DNA of 64,000 nt from Mycobacterium triplex (GCF_000689255.1 NZ_HG964446.1:1813191-1877190); one strand, 5' to 3'. Shown: positions 16,077 through 24,999, counted from the stretch's first letter. Numbers and translations: made by a program. The notes: generated by a model not told the origin, from the letters alone.

Positions 16077-17089
16077 AAATGTCCGTGGTTACCGCGCCGG
16101 GTAAGGTAGAGGTCCTCGACGCCGACCGTCCGCAGGCCGGCCCCAACGACGTGCTGGTCCGGATGCGCGCCTGCGGCATCTGCGGTTCCGACGCGTTCTA
16201 CATCAGCATCGGCGGCATTCCGCCGCGCCAGGGGCACACGCCGCTCGGGCACGAACCGGCCGGCGAAATCGTCGAGGTCGGCGACCAGGTATCCGGTATC
16301 GCGGTCGGCGATCACGTCGTGATCAATCCAATGGCGGCGCCCGACAACATCATCGGCAACGGGGGATCGACCGGTGCGCTGGCGGACTTCCTGCTGATCG
16401 AAAACGCCGTCCGCGGAAGAAGTCTCGAAGTCATCCCGACCCACGTCCCGTGGGAGGTGGCCGCGCTCAACGAGCCGATGGCCGTCGCTCGCCACGGGGC
16501 CAACCAATGCAAACCCAAGCCGACCGACAAGGTCGTCGTGTTCGGTGCCGGGCCGGTCGGGCTGGGCGCCACGCTGGCCTTCAAATCCCTTGGGGTAAGC
16601 CACGTGGTGGTCGTGGACCTGATTCCGTCCCGGCTGGACAAGGCGCTGCAAGTCGGCGCCGACGCCGTGATCAACTCCGCCGAAGAACGTGTCGTGCAGC
16701 GGCTTATCGAACTGCACGGTGTGGGCGAGGCCGGCATTCCTGGGTTGCCCGGGCGCGCCGGCACCGATATCTATCTCGATGCCGCCGGGGCGTCCGCGGT
16801 CATCGACACCGCGCTGGCCGCCGCCAAGAAGGGCGCAACCCTGGGAATCGTTGGCGTCCACAAGGAACCGGTGCCCGTCGAGTTCGTCAACATCATGAGC
16901 AACGAGATCACGATCGTCGGCTCGATGGGATATCCCGACGAGATCTTCGAGGTGACCAAGGACATCGTCGCGAACTGGGAGAAGTACGCGCTGATCGTCA
17001 GCCACACCATCGGATTCGATCACATTGGTGAGGCACTGGCCCTCGCCGGCACGCCCGGGGCGGCCGACAAGGTGGTGGTGACCTTCTAG
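16073..17089 (+). CDS. Zinc-dependent medium-chain alcohol dehydrogenase
   Basis: The 338-aa product overlaps the sulfotransferase by 4 bases (ATGA). Catalytic zinc ligands lie in RACGICGSDAFY and the GHEPAGEIVEVGD motif, with Glu in NEPMAVARHG. The cofactor domain has VVFGAGPVGLGATLAF. The four-Cys structural zinc lobe of many ADHs is absent here, where the sequence reads INPMAAPDNIIGNGGS. It probably oxidises an alcohol freed by the sulfatase or prepares the sulfotransferase substrate. Last gene of the operon, convergent with the FAD oxidoreductase. Confidence 0.9.
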   Translation: MKMSVVTAPGKVEVLDADRPQAGPNDVLVRMRACGICGSDAFYISIGGIPPRQGHTPLGHEPAGEIVEVGDQVSGIAVGDHVVINPMAAPDNIIGNGGSTGALADFLLIENAVRGRSLEVIPTHVPWEVAALNEPMAVARHGANQCKPKPTDKVVVFGAGPVGLGATLAFKSLGVSHVVVVDLIPSRLDKALQVGADAVINSAEERVVQRLIELHGVGEAGIPGLPGRAGTDIYLDAAGASAVIDTALAAAKKGATLGIVGVHKEPVPVEFVNIMSNEITIVGSMGYPDEIFEVTKDIVANWEKYALIVSHTIGFDHIGEALALAGTPGAADKVVVTF

Positions 17090-18504
17090 GCGCGGGCCAG
17101 GTAATCCAGGGCGAGCTGGGCGGCGTTGGCGCCGCACATGCCGTGCGCCCCGGGCCCGGGCGGGGTGGCCGCCGAGCAGATGTACATGCCAGGTATACCA
17201 ATAGTGTAGGGCGACAACGTGATTCGTGGTCCGAAGGTGAGCTGGCGAATATCTTTCGAGCCGGTCATGATGTCGCCACCGGCGTAGTTGGCGTTGAACG
17301 TGGCCATCTGGGTCGTGGTGCGAACGGCCCGGCCGACGATGCGGTCGGAGAAACCGGGTGCGAACCGCTCGATCTGGGCGATGATCGCCGCCGTCGCGTC
17401 GCCGGTGTAGCCGTTGGGGACGTGAGCGTAGCTCCACACCGGATGGGTATTGCCCACCGAACGCTGGGGATCGGCCAGGTACTGCTGGCCTACCAGCACA
17501 AACGGTCGCTCGGGCATCCGCCCGGCGTGGACGTCCCGCTCGGCGGCGGCCAGTTCGTCGTAGCTGCCGACGACATGCACCGTGCCGGCCCGACGCGCGT
17601 CCGGGTTCGTCCAGGGCACACCGCCCTCGACCGCGAAGTCGACTTTGAACGCGCCCGGACCACGCCGAAACCTGGTGAAGGCGGCGGAAATCCGGCGGGG
17701 AAGACGGTCCCCGAGGATGCCGGCGACGGCGCCGGGCGCCAGATCGAACATCGTGACGTCGGCCGGCGGCAGCTGCGACGTGTTCTGCACCCGGACGCCG
17801 GTTTCGACCATACCGCCCAAGTCGTTGAGCAGCGTGACCATCGCGTCGGCGATCGACCGCGACCCGCCCTCGGCGACGGCCCAGCCATGCCGGTGCCCGG
17901 CCGCGATCAGGCCCATCCCGATTGCCGAGGTCATCGGGTAGTGCAGCGGCCGGAAGGCATGGGCCGCAACGCCTCCGAACAACGCGCGGCCTTCCTCGGT
18001 GCGAAACACCCGCGCGAACGTCGACCCGGGCAGCAGCGTGGGCACGCCGAACCGGGCCAGCATCAGCGGGTGATGCGGAACGCGCAGCAGCGGCCCCATG
18101 ATGTCGTCGCTGAGCGCGTCGAAGCGGGCGGACGAGTAGCCGAACGCCAGGCGCCACCGCGACCCGTCGCGGCCCAGGCCGGCCGCCGTCTGCTCCACCG
18201 AGCGGTACAGCACACCGGCGTTGCCGGCGTCGAGCGGATGAACGCAATCGATCTCCGGCCAGCGCCACGACAATCCGTACCGCTGTAGGCCGAAGCGGTT
18301 CAGGAAGGGCGAACCGACGGCCATCGGGTGAATCGCCGAACACTGGTCATGCAGCAGGCCGGGAACGATCGCTTCGGTGCTGCGCGTGCCGCCGCCGATC
18401 TCGTCGGCGGCCTCGAGCACGGTGGTCTGCACGCCCTTGGCTGCCAGGCAAATGGCGGCCGCCAGCCCGTTGGGTCCACTACCTACCACCAGTGCGGTAC
18501 TCAT
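17086..18504 (-). CDS. FAD-dependent phytoene desaturase-like oxidoreductase
   Basis: The 472-aa product has an N-terminal ADP-binding motif (VVGSGPNGLAAAICLAAKG) and a Glu after beta2 (LEAADEIGGGTRS), characteristic of the phytoene desaturase / retinol saturase-like group, plus the C-terminal FAD element GMYICSAATPPGPGAHGMCG. It probably oxidises a polyisoprenoid or lipid. No carotenoid genes are nearby. Convergent, with overlapping stop codons, with the alcohol dehydrogenase. Confidence 0.88.
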   Translation of the reverse strand: MSTALVVGSGPNGLAAAICLAAKGVQTTVLEAADEIGGGTRSTEAIVPGLLHDQCSAIHPMAVGSPFLNRFGLQRYGLSWRWPEIDCVHPLDAGNAGVLYRSVEQTAAGLGRDGSRWRLAFGYSSARFDALSDDIMGPLLRVPHHPLMLARFGVPTLLPGSTFARVFRTEEGRALFGGVAAHAFRPLHYPMTSAIGMGLIAAGHRHGWAVAEGGSRSIADAMVTLLNDLGGMVETGVRVQNTSQLPPADVTMFDLAPGAVAGILGDRLPRRISAAFTRFRRGPGAFKVDFAVEGGVPWTNPDARRAGTVHVVGSYDELAAAERDVHAGRMPERPFVLVGQQYLADPQRSVGNTHPVWSYAHVPNGYTGDATAAIIAQIERFAPGFSDRIVGRAVRTTTQMATFNANYAGGDIMTGSKDIRQLTFGPRITLSPYTIGIPGMYICSAATPPGPGAHGMCGANAAQLALDYLARA

Positions 18505-18639
18505 CGTTACTGCACGCTACCGCGAGCGCACGGTGCCCGAGCGCTGTGCATCCAGCATTGTTGTCAATACCGGTTCGCGATGCTGAATTGTGTCGCTGCG
18601 GACATTTTCTTTTCACCAATTGTGGCGAATGATATTGAG

Positions 18640-19215
18640 ATGGCTATTCACGACGATACCGTTTTCGAAGGCCCTCTTCGGCAACTTGCTCGCAGTGCGT
18701 GGCAAGTGCTGCTCCTCACCGGCATCCTGGCGATCGCGCTTGGGGTCATTGTGCTGGCCTGGCCAGGTCAGACACTGTTTGTTGCAGGTGTCCTATTCGG
18801 CATCTACCTGGTGGTATCCGGGGTCGGCTACGTGTTCGCCGCCTTCGGCTCACACGCCGGCGCCGCGATGAGGGTGCTGACGTTTATCACCGGCATTGTG
18901 TCGCTGATTCTGGGGTTCTTTTGCTTCCGCGAAGAATTCGAGGCGGTCACACTTTTGGCCATCTGGATCGGAATCAGCTGGCTGTTTCGCGGGATGACCC
19001 TGCTCGCCGCGGCGTTGTCCTTCGACCACATGCCCGGCCGCGGCTGGCAGGTGCTGTCCGGGCTGGTGATCGTGGTCGGCGGTGCGGTGCTGATCGTGTC
19101 GCCGCTTCGCTCGATCGCCGTGCTGACCCTGGTCGCCGGCTGCTGGCTGATCGCCATCGGCGTCGTCGACGTGATCAGCGCGCTGCAAGTTCGCGGCCGG
19201 ACGAAGGCCGCCTGA
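18640..19215 (+). CDS. HdeD-family membrane protein
   Basis: The 191-aa product has six predicted membrane helices in three hairpins (for example VLLLTGILAIALGVIVLAWP and GAAMRVLTFITGIVSLILGF) and polar N- and C-termini, the arrangement of HdeD-like acid-resistance membrane proteins. Residues SAWQVLL before helix 1 and RSIAVLTLVAGCWLIAIG near the end fit the family. The ATG at 18640 is preferred, although an in-frame ATG 20 codons upstream is possible. A strong hairpin follows its stop. Confidence 0.85.
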   Translation: MAIHDDTVFEGPLRQLARSAWQVLLLTGILAIALGVIVLAWPGQTLFVAGVLFGIYLVVSGVGYVFAAFGSHAGAAMRVLTFITGIVSLILGFFCFREEFEAVTLLAIWIGISWLFRGMTLLAAALSFDHMPGRGWQVLSGLVIVVGGAVLIVSPLRSIAVLTLVAGCWLIAIGVVDVISALQVRGRTKAA

Positions 19216-19237
19216 TCTGGCAACGTAATCCTTTGCA

Positions 19238-19272
19238 GCACAACGCCGGTCGCTATGCGGCCGGCGTTGTGC
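19238..19272 (+). terminator. Hairpin terminator after HdeD-like gene
   Basis: A perfect 12-bp stem (GCACAACGCCGG paired with CCGGCGTTGTGC) encloses an 11-base loop, 22 bases after the HdeD-like stop. No U-tract follows, as is common in mycobacteria. Confidence 0.6.
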
Positions 19273-19326
19273 GGGGTGAACCGTCCCGAATGTCGTCGGG
19301 CCCGCCCGAAGCGACACGTGCCTCGT

Positions 19327-19356
19327 TTGCCGATCGCGGTCCGGGGCGGCTATAGA
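19327..19356 (+). promoter_or_regulatory. SigA-like promoter for the mycolate methyltransferase gene
   Basis: TTGCCG at 19327-19332 and TATAGA at 19351-19356 are separated by 18 bases. They lie upstream of the TTG start at 19435 in a region with no other coding signal, giving a leader of about 70 nt. Confidence 0.5.
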
Positions 19357-19434
19357 CTGTGACATTTGGGGGAGTCGGTCAACTTCGATCGCACGCCGTA
19401 AAGCCCAGTCGAACGCGATCTAGAAAGTTGTGCA

Positions 19435-20319
19435 TTGTCCTTGAAGGAAAACGAAACTCCAGGCTTGAAGCCGCATTTCGAGGACGTGCAGGCGCACTAC
19501 GACCTGTCTGACGATTTCTTCGCGCTTTTCCTGGACCCGACGCGCACCTACAGCTGCGCCTATTTCGAGCGTGACGATTTCTCGCTGGAAGAGGCGCAGT
19601 ACGCCAAGGTCGACCTGTCGCTGGGAAAGCTCGGGTTGCAACCCGGCATGACGCTGCTCGACATCGGCTGTGGCTGGGGCACCACGATCATGCGCGCGCT
19701 GGAGAATTACGACGTCAACGTCGTCGGCCTGACCCTGAGCCGAAATCAGCAGGCGCACGTCCAGCAACGTCTGGACGAGCATCCGTCGCCGCGATCCAAG
19801 CGGGTGCTGCTGCAGGGCTGGGAACAGTTCGACGAAAACGTCGACCGCATCGTGTCGATCGGTGCTTTCGAGCACTTCGGCCGCGACCGGTACGACGACT
19901 TCTTCAAGATGGCCTACCGGGCGCTCCCGGACGACGGGGTGATGATGCTGCACACCATCATCAAGCCCAGTGATCAGGAGTTCGCCGAGCGTGAGCTGCC
20001 GCTGACCATGACGAAGATCCGCTTCATGAAATTCATCATGGACGAGATCTTCCCGGGCGGTGACCTGCCCAACGCGAAGTCCGTCGAGGAGCACGCCACC
20101 CGGGCCGGCTTCAGCCTTGCGCTCTACCAGCCGTTGCGGCTGCACTACGCGCGCACCCTCGACCACTGGTCTGCCGCGCTGGAAGCGCGCCGCGACGAGG
20201 CCGTCGCGATTCAGTCGCAAGAGGTCTACGACCGATACATGAAGTACCTGACCGGTTGCGCCGAGCTGTTTCGCGAGGGCTACACCGACGTCGCCCAATT
20301 CACCCTCACCAAGGGTTAG
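19435..20319 (+). CDS. Mycolic acid methyltransferase, CmaA1/MmaA2-like
   Basis: The 294-aa product fits cyclopropane mycolic acid synthases: HFEDVQAHYDLSDDFFALFL, YSCAYFERDDFSLEEAQYAK, the SAM motif LLDIGCGWGTTIMRA, VGLTLSRNQ, the GAFEHFG active-site segment and the final YMKYLTGCAELFREGYTDVA. It uses S-adenosylmethionine to modify meromycolate double bonds on ACP-bound chains. By remembered motifs it is closest to MmaA2/CmaA1, the cis-cyclopropane synthases. It starts at a TTG; other TTG codons follow within 30 bases, so the exact start is uncertain. It stands away from a mycolic acid gene cluster and probably is an extra copy. Convergent with ybaK. Confidence 0.9.
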   Translation: MSLKENETPGLKPHFEDVQAHYDLSDDFFALFLDPTRTYSCAYFERDDFSLEEAQYAKVDLSLGKLGLQPGMTLLDIGCGWGTTIMRALENYDVNVVGLTLSRNQQAHVQQRLDEHPSPRSKRVLLQGWEQFDENVDRIVSIGAFEHFGRDRYDDFFKMAYRALPDDGVMMLHTIIKPSDQEFAERELPLTMTKIRFMKFIMDEIFPGGDLPNAKSVEEHATRAGFSLALYQPLRLHYARTLDHWSAALEARRDEAVAIQSQEVYDRYMKYLTGCAELFREGYTDVAQFTLTKG

Positions 20320-20795
20320 GCCTGAATGTCCGCGGTGACCGCGCCGGTCACCCGGATCAGGTCCTGCGGGGCCACCGCGACGTCCCAGCCGCGCCGCCCG
20401 GCGCTGCAGAACACCCGCTGGAAGGCGAGCGCCCGCACGTCGACGACCGTGGGCAGGCGCTTGCGCTGACCGAACGGCGAGACCGCGCCGACGACGTAGC
20501 CGGTGCTCCGCTCGGCGACCGCGGGCTCGGCCATGGCCGCTTTGGCCGCCCCCAGCGCCGCGGCGGCCGCCTTCAGCGAGAGGCGGGCCGATGCCTGCAC
20601 GATCGCGACGGCCAGACCGTTGGGAACCGCGATGACCAGCGTCTTGTAGATCTGCCCGGGCGCAATGCCCGCCCGGGCCAGCGCGCTGACCGCCTCGGCG
20701 CCGAAGGAGTGCTCCCGCGGATCGTGGTCGTACTTCACCACCTCGTGCGGCACCCCGGCCTTGGTCAGCGCCGCCAGTGCCGGCGTGGCGGCCAC
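20316..20795 (-). CDS. ybaK: YbaK-like Cys-tRNA(Pro)/aminoacyl-tRNA deacylase
   Basis: The 159-aa product has the YbaK/ProX editing fold: EVVKYDHDPREHSFGAEAVS, a conserved Lys in GQIYKTLVIAVPNGL and the GYVVGAVSPFGQRKRLPTVV signature. It hydrolyses Cys-tRNA(Pro) or similar mischarged tRNA. The GTG at 20795 is chosen because the longer frame upstream reads antisense over the SDR C-terminus. It follows the SDR stop by 10 bases, probably in one operon, as Rv3224-Rv3224A/B in M. tuberculosis where the ybaK region is split in two. Confidence 0.9.
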   Translation of the reverse strand: MAATPALAALTKAGVPHEVVKYDHDPREHSFGAEAVSALARAGIAPGQIYKTLVIAVPNGLAVAIVQASARLSLKAAAAALGAAKAAMAEPAVAERSTGYVVGAVSPFGQRKRLPTVVDVRALAFQRVFCSAGRRGWDVAVAPQDLIRVTGAVTADIQA

Positions 20796-20805
20796 CAGAA
20801 GGCCG

Positions 20806-21666
20806 TTACGGCCCGGTGTACCCCGGCGGATTGACGCCGTCCACCCAGAAGTCGACGCCGAGGGTGCCGCCCGGCACACAGTTGTACACCGACAGATCGG
20901 TGACACCGTTTTCCAGCAGCACGTCCTCGCACAGCAGCATGTTGCCGGTGTACTCCTTGGCCGGCTTGTTGAGGATGACGTAGGCCGCGTCGGAGTAGAC
21001 CTCCGGCTTGCGGGCCCGACCCATCGCCTCGTCGCCGCCGAGCAGGTTCTGCACCGCTGCGGTGGCCACCAGCGTGCGCGGCCACAGCGTGTTGGACGCG
21101 ATGCCGTCGGCGCGCATCTCCTGCGCGATTCCCAGCGCGCACAGCGTCATGCCGAACTTGGCCATCATGTACGCCGTCGGCTTGAGCCACTCCTGCCCGA
21201 GCAGCACCGGCGGAGACAGCGTCAGGACGTGCGGGTTCTCCCGGCCCTTCATGTGCGGCAGACACGCCTGCGACACGGCGTACGTGCCGCGCACCTGGAT
21301 GCCGTTCATCAGGTCGAACCGCTTCATCGGGACCTCGGCGATGGACCCCAGATTGATCGCCGACGCGTTGTTCACGCAGATGTCGATCCCGCCGAACTGC
21401 TCGACGGCCTGGGCCACCGCGGATTGGACGGAATCCGGGTCCCGGACATCCCCGACGATCGGCAGGGCCTGCCCGCCGGCCTCCTCGAGCTCCTTGGCGG
21501 CGGTGTAGACGGTTCCCGGCAATTTCGGATGCGGCTCGGCGGTCTTGGCGATCAGCGCGATGTTGGCGCCGTCCTGTGCGGCGCGTTTGGCGATGGCCAG
21601 GCCGATACCGCGACTGGCGCCGGAGATGAACATAGTTTTGCCTTGGAGAGACTTGGCGTGGGACAT
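20806..21666 (-). CDS. SDR oxidoreductase (Rv3224/HSDL2-like)
   Basis: The 286-aa product has [20 protein letters not shown] as cofactor loop, [10 protein letters not shown], Ser in LTLSPPVLL and YMMAKFG with Tyr and Lys. The long insertion after beta2 ([20 protein letters not shown]) is that of the hydroxysteroid dehydrogenase-like 2 group. The C-terminus carries [15 protein letters not shown]. The ATG at 21666 gives the expected length; the upstream in-frame ATG is in the sigH promoter region. It is divergent from sigH. Confidence 0.9.
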   Translation of the reverse strand: MSHAKSLQGKTMFISGASRGIGLAIAKRAAQDGANIALIAKTAEPHPKLPGTVYTAAKELEEAGGQALPIVGDVRDPDSVQSAVAQAVEQFGGIDICVNNASAINLGSIAEVPMKRFDLMNGIQVRGTYAVSQACLPHMKGRENPHVLTLSPPVLLGQEWLKPTAYMMAKFGMTLCALGIAQEMRADGIASNTLWPRTLVATAAVQNLLGGDEAMGRARKPEVYSDAAYVILNKPAKEYTGNMLLCEDVLLENGVTDLSVYNCVPGGTLGVDFWVDGVNPPGYTGP

Positions 21667-21718
21667 GGCGTCACAGTAACGCGCAGTCCCAACCGGTCGG
21701 TTGGGGGGACCTCGCCCC

Positions 21719-21746
21719 GGAAATAGCACGTCGGCCGGCGCTGTTG
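21719..21746 (+). promoter_or_regulatory. Candidate SigH autoregulatory promoter
   Basis: GGAAATA at 21719-21725 and TGTT at 21742-21745 are 16 bases apart, close to the SigH consensus (GGAAYA and CGTT). It lies about 80 bases upstream of the GTG start. M. tuberculosis sigH is known to be autoregulated. Confidence 0.5.
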
Positions 21747-21827
21747 ATCAAGTCGGTCTCTGAAACGCAGGTGAGCGACCCGGGCAAACAATGTCGGTCG
21801 CAGCCTCTAGATTGGGAGGAGCATCTG

Positions 21828-22619
21828 GTGTCAACGGCGACGAGCCTGTTAGGCAGTTCAACGGGCGAGGAGCAGTTGGCTCGCTTGTTCGCGAGTCAGG
21901 TGTCGCTGGGGGTGCTACGTGGCGACGCTGCGACGGAAGGGACCGTGTTAATCGAGATGGCCGAATCAAACGATGGCCCAGACACCGTGACCGGTTCAGA
22001 CGCCGTCGAGCCCAGGCCGGTTGACGAAACCGATGAGGAGCTGACCGCGCGGTTCGAGCGCGACGCGATTCCCCTGCTGGATCAGCTCTACGGCGGCGCG
22101 CTGCGCATGACGCGCAACCCCGCAGACGCCGAGGATCTGCTGCAGGAAACGATGGTCAAGGCCTACGCCGGATTTCGGTCGTTCCGGGCCGGCACCAACC
22201 TCAAGGCCTGGCTGTACCGGATCCTGACCAACACCTACATCAACAGCTATCGCAAGAAGCAGCGCCAGCCCGCGGAGTATCCGACCGAGGAGATCACCGA
22301 CTGGCAACTGGCGTCCAACGCGGAGCATTCCTCGACCGGGCTGCGTTCGGCCGAGGTCGAGGCGTTGGAGGCGCTGCCGGACACCGAGATCAAGGCGGCC
22401 CTGCAGGCGCTGCCGGAAGAGTTCCGGATGGCCGTCTACTACGCCGATGTCGAGGGTTTCCCGTACAAGGAGATCGCCGAGATCATGGACACCCCGATCG
22501 GGACGGTAATGTCTCGGCTGCATCGGGGCAGACGTCAGTTGCGCTCGTTGCTGGAAGACGTGGCCAAGGAGCGCGGCTTCATCCGGGGTGAGCAGACGCA
22601 CGAGGAGGTGCCGTCATGA
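21828..22619 (+). CDS. sigH: ECF RNA polymerase sigma factor SigH
   Basis: The sigma core spans region 2 ([20 protein letters not shown], then [20 protein letters not shown]) and region 4 ([20 protein letters not shown], then [18 protein letters not shown]). It directs the oxidative and heat stress regulon including thioredoxins. Two starts are possible. A GTG at 21828 has GGGAGGA 7 nt upstream and gives 263 aa. The ATG at 21957 ([11 protein letters not shown]) gives a length near the annotated M. tuberculosis protein but has no good ribosome binding site. I chose the GTG. Overlaps rshA by 4 bases. Confidence 0.95.
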   Translation: MSTATSLLGSSTGEEQLARLFASQVSLGVLRGDAATEGTVLIEMAESNDGPDTVTGSDAVEPRPVDETDEELTARFERDAIPLLDQLYGGALRMTRNPADAEDLLQETMVKAYAGFRSFRAGTNLKAWLYRILTNTYINSYRKKQRQPAEYPTEEITDWQLASNAEHSSTGLRSAEVEALEALPDTEIKAALQALPEEFRMAVYYADVEGFPYKEIAEIMDTPIGTVMSRLHRGRRQLRSLLEDVAKERGFIRGEQTHEEVPS

Positions 22620-22915
22620 GTGAGTTTTCGCGCGATGGCGCCTCAGCGAGTTCGGATCCGCGCACCAAGGCCGAGTGCGCCGAATTGATCGCCGAGGTAT
22701 GGACGCTGCTCGACGGTGAGTGCACCCCCGAGACACGGAAGAAGCTCAAGCAGCATCTCGAGGAATGCCCGCCCTGCCTGCGGCTGTTCGGCATCGAAGA
22801 GCAATTCAAGGCGCTGATCGCCACCAAGTGCAGCGGCGACAAGGCCCCCGAGGGCCTGCGGGAGCGGCTGCGGCTGGAGATCCGCCGCACCACGATCATC
22901 CGGGACGTGCAGTAA
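22616..22915 (+). CDS. rshA: Redox-sensitive anti-sigma factor RshA
   Basis: The 99-aa product has the zinc-associated anti-sigma motif HLEECPPC (His47, Cys51, Cys54) plus Cys21 and Cys36. Oxidation of the motif cysteines releases SigH in M. tuberculosis. The ATG overlaps the sigH stop (ATGA), so synthesis of both is coupled. The short basic C-terminus reads [18 protein letters not shown]. Confidence 0.95.
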   Translation: MSEFSRDGASASSDPRTKAECAELIAEVWTLLDGECTPETRKKLKQHLEECPPCLRLFGIEEQFKALIATKCSGDKAPEGLRERLRLEIRRTTIIRDVQ

Positions 22916-22940
22916 GGGCGAGCTTCAACGCGACCGGCGG

Positions 22941-23015
22941 CTAGGAGTTGGGACGCTTGCCGTGGTTGGCCTTGCTGTACTTGCGGTCACGCTTCTTGCG
23001 GCCACGCTTGGCCAT
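22941..23015 (-). CDS. 50S ribosomal protein bL37 (24 aa)
   Basis: A 25-codon frame encodes MAKRGRKKRDRKYSKANHGK and four more residues, ending RPNS. It is nearly identical to the tiny basic ribosomal protein bL37 found in mycobacterial 50S structures. The ATG has a GGAGG Shine-Dalgarno 8 nt upstream on the minus strand. It lies between rshA and TB7.3 in the opposite direction and is easily missed because of its length. Confidence 0.9.
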   Translation of the reverse strand: MAKRGRKKRDRKYSKANHGKRPNS

Positions 23016-23231
23016 CGGGAGAACCTCCGTCGTTCGTTCATGATCCGGGCGCCGGGCACCCGTCGAGTTGCCGACAATTCTCGCACGGCTCGGGCCGTGC
23101 TATTTCACACCCCACCGGGCGGCGGCCCGCGCGCCGGTATGCCCGATGATGTTGTGGTTCGATATACATGAGCTTGAGATGGAAGCCCGGACCAGCCAGC
23201 ATGCGCAATGGCCGAAACGAGTGGGGTGAAG

Positions 23232-23447
23232 ATGGCCGAGGATGTTCGAGCCGAGATCGTGGCCAGCGTGCTCGAAGTCGTTGTCAACGAGGGCGACCAA
23301 ATCGGCAAGGGCGACGTGGTGGTGCTGCTGGAGTCCATGAAGATGGAGATTCCGGTCTTGGCCGAAGTCGACGGCACGGTCAGCAAGGTGAGCGTGGCCG
23401 TCGGCGACGTCATCCAGGCGGGCGACCTGATCGCCGTGATCAGCTAG
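23232..23447 (+). CDS. Biotinylated protein TB7.3 (biotin/lipoyl attachment domain)
   Basis: The 71-aa product is a free-standing biotinyl domain with the LLESMKMEIPV motif; the Lys between the two Met residues is the biotinylated one. The upstream in-frame ATG at 23208 gives a longer form, but the ATG at 23232 (MAEDVRAEIVASV) matches the 71-aa TB7.3 of M. tuberculosis. It probably serves an acyl-CoA carboxylase or as an unattached biotin carrier. It is 49 bases upstream of pdtaS. Confidence 0.95.
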   Translation: MAEDVRAEIVASVLEVVVNEGDQIGKGDVVVLLESMKMEIPVLAEVDGTVSKVSVAVGDVIQAGDLIAVIS

Positions 23448-23496
23448 CCGTTCGGCGCTTCGCACCTACCGCCGTGGGACGACGCGGGAGTATTTG

Positions 23497-24999
23497 ATGT
23501 CCACGCTCGGTGATCTTCTCGCCGAACACACCATCCTGCCCGGCAACGCCGTCGACCACCTGCACGCGGTGGTCGGGGAGTGGCAGTTGCTGGCCGACCT
23601 GTCGTTCGCCGACTACCTGATGTGGGTTCGCCGCGACGACGGTGTGCTGGTGTGTGTGGCCCAATGCCGGCCGAACACCGCGCCCACGGTTCTGCAGACC
23701 GACTCGGTGGGCAGCGTCGTTGACGCCGACCGACTACCGCTGGTCGCCGAGGCGTTCGCGTCGGGCACCGCGCAGCTGCAAACCGCGGCAGGACAACAAG
23801 ATTCGTGGCAGCTACCCGGGCCGCACGTCGCGGCGTCCCCGGTGCGCTACGCCGATCAGGTGGTCGCGGTGCTCACCCAGCACCAAACGTCGCTGCCCGC
23901 CGATCAGAACTCCGGGCAGCTGGAGACCGCCTACCGCGAATGCGCCGCCGACCTGGTCCACATGCTGGCCGACGGCACGTTCCCCGACGTCCGCGACGTC
24001 GCCATGTCGCGCTCCACGCCACGCGTGGGCGACGGGTTCATCCGGCTCGACGTCGACGGCGTGGTCGCCTACGCCAGCCCCAACGCCCTGTCGGCCTATC
24101 ACCGCATGGGACTGACCAGCGAGTTAGAGGGCCACAACCTCATCCGAATCACGCGGCCGCTGATCTCGGACTCGTTTGAAGCCCAGGAGATGGCCGAGCA
24201 CGTGCAGGACCTGCTGGCCGGCGGCAAGAGCATGCGGATGGAGGTCGACGCCGGCGGCGCCACCGTGCTGCTGCGGACGTTGCCGCTGGTGGTGCACGGT
24301 GCCGGCGCCGGCGCCGCGGTGCTGATCCGCGACGTGACCGAGGTGAAACGCCGCGACCGGGCCTTGATTTCCAAGGACGCCACGATCCGCGAGATCCACC
24401 ACCGGGTGAAGAACAACCTGCAGACGGTGGCGGCGCTGCTGCGTCTGCAGGCCCGCCGGACCGTCAACGCCGAAGGCCGCGAGGCGCTGATCGAATCCGT
24501 GCGCCGGGTGTCGTCGATCGCCCTGGTCCACGACGCGTTGTCGATGTCGGTCGACGAGCAGGTCAATCTCGACGAGGTCATCGACCGGATCCTGCCGATC
24601 ATGAACGACGTGGCCTCGGTGGATCGGCCGATCCGGATCAACCGGGTCGGCGATCTGGGCGTCCTCGACTCCGACCGCGCCACGGCGCTGATCATGGTGA
24701 TCACCGAGCTGGTGCAGAACGCAATCGAGCACGCGTTCGACCTGGCCGCCCAGGAGGGGTCGGTGACGATTCGGGCCGAGCGTTCGGCGCGCTGGCTCGA
24801 TGTGGTGGTGCACGACGACGGGCGGGGACTGCCCGACGGCTTCAGCCTGGAGAAATCCGACAGCCTGGGCCTACAGATCGTGCGCACCCTGGTCGCGGCG
24901 GAGCTGGACGGCACCTTAGGGATGCGTCAAGCTCCCCGCGGCGGGACCGATGTGGTGCTGCGGGTGCCGATCGGCCGTCGGTCCAGGCTGCTGCTGTAG
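23497..24999 (+). CDS. pdtaS: Two-component sensor histidine kinase PdtaS
   Basis: The 500-aa product has an N-terminal GAF-like domain (MSTLGDLLAEHTILPGNAVD), a PAS domain near 180-290 (GDGFIRLDVDGVVAYASPNA) and a HisKA_2/HWE-type dimerisation helix with the phosphorylated His in IREIHHRVKNNLQTVAALLR, followed by HATPase (ELVQNAIEHAF, DDGRGLPDG). No membrane helix, so it is cytosolic. It phosphorylates the RNA-binding antiterminator PdtaR, whose gene is elsewhere. GGGAG lies upstream of the ATG at 23497. Convergent with whiB1 across a strong terminator. Confidence 0.96.
   Translation: MSTLGDLLAEHTILPGNAVDHLHAVVGEWQLLADLSFADYLMWVRRDDGVLVCVAQCRPNTAPTVLQTDSVGSVVDADRLPLVAEAFASGTAQLQTAAGQQDSWQLPGPHVAASPVRYADQVVAVLTQHQTSLPADQNSGQLETAYRECAADLVHMLADGTFPDVRDVAMSRSTPRVGDGFIRLDVDGVVAYASPNALSAYHRMGLTSELEGHNLIRITRPLISDSFEAQEMAEHVQDLLAGGKSMRMEVDAGGATVLLRTLPLVVHGAGAGAAVLIRDVTEVKRRDRALISKDATIREIHHRVKNNLQTVAALLRLQARRTVNAEGREALIESVRRVSSIALVHDALSMSVDEQVNLDEVIDRILPIMNDVASVDRPIRINRVGDLGVLDSDRATALIMVITELVQNAIEHAFDLAAQEGSVTIRAERSARWLDVVVHDDGRGLPDGFSLEKSDSLGLQIVRTLVAAELDGTLGMRQAPRGGTDVVLRVPIGRRSRLLL

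Noticed and set aside
15977..18343. A 788-aa minus-strand open frame across the alcohol dehydrogenase and FAD oxidoreductase
   Set aside because: It passes through two well-supported genes; its composition is Arg/Gly/His-rich.
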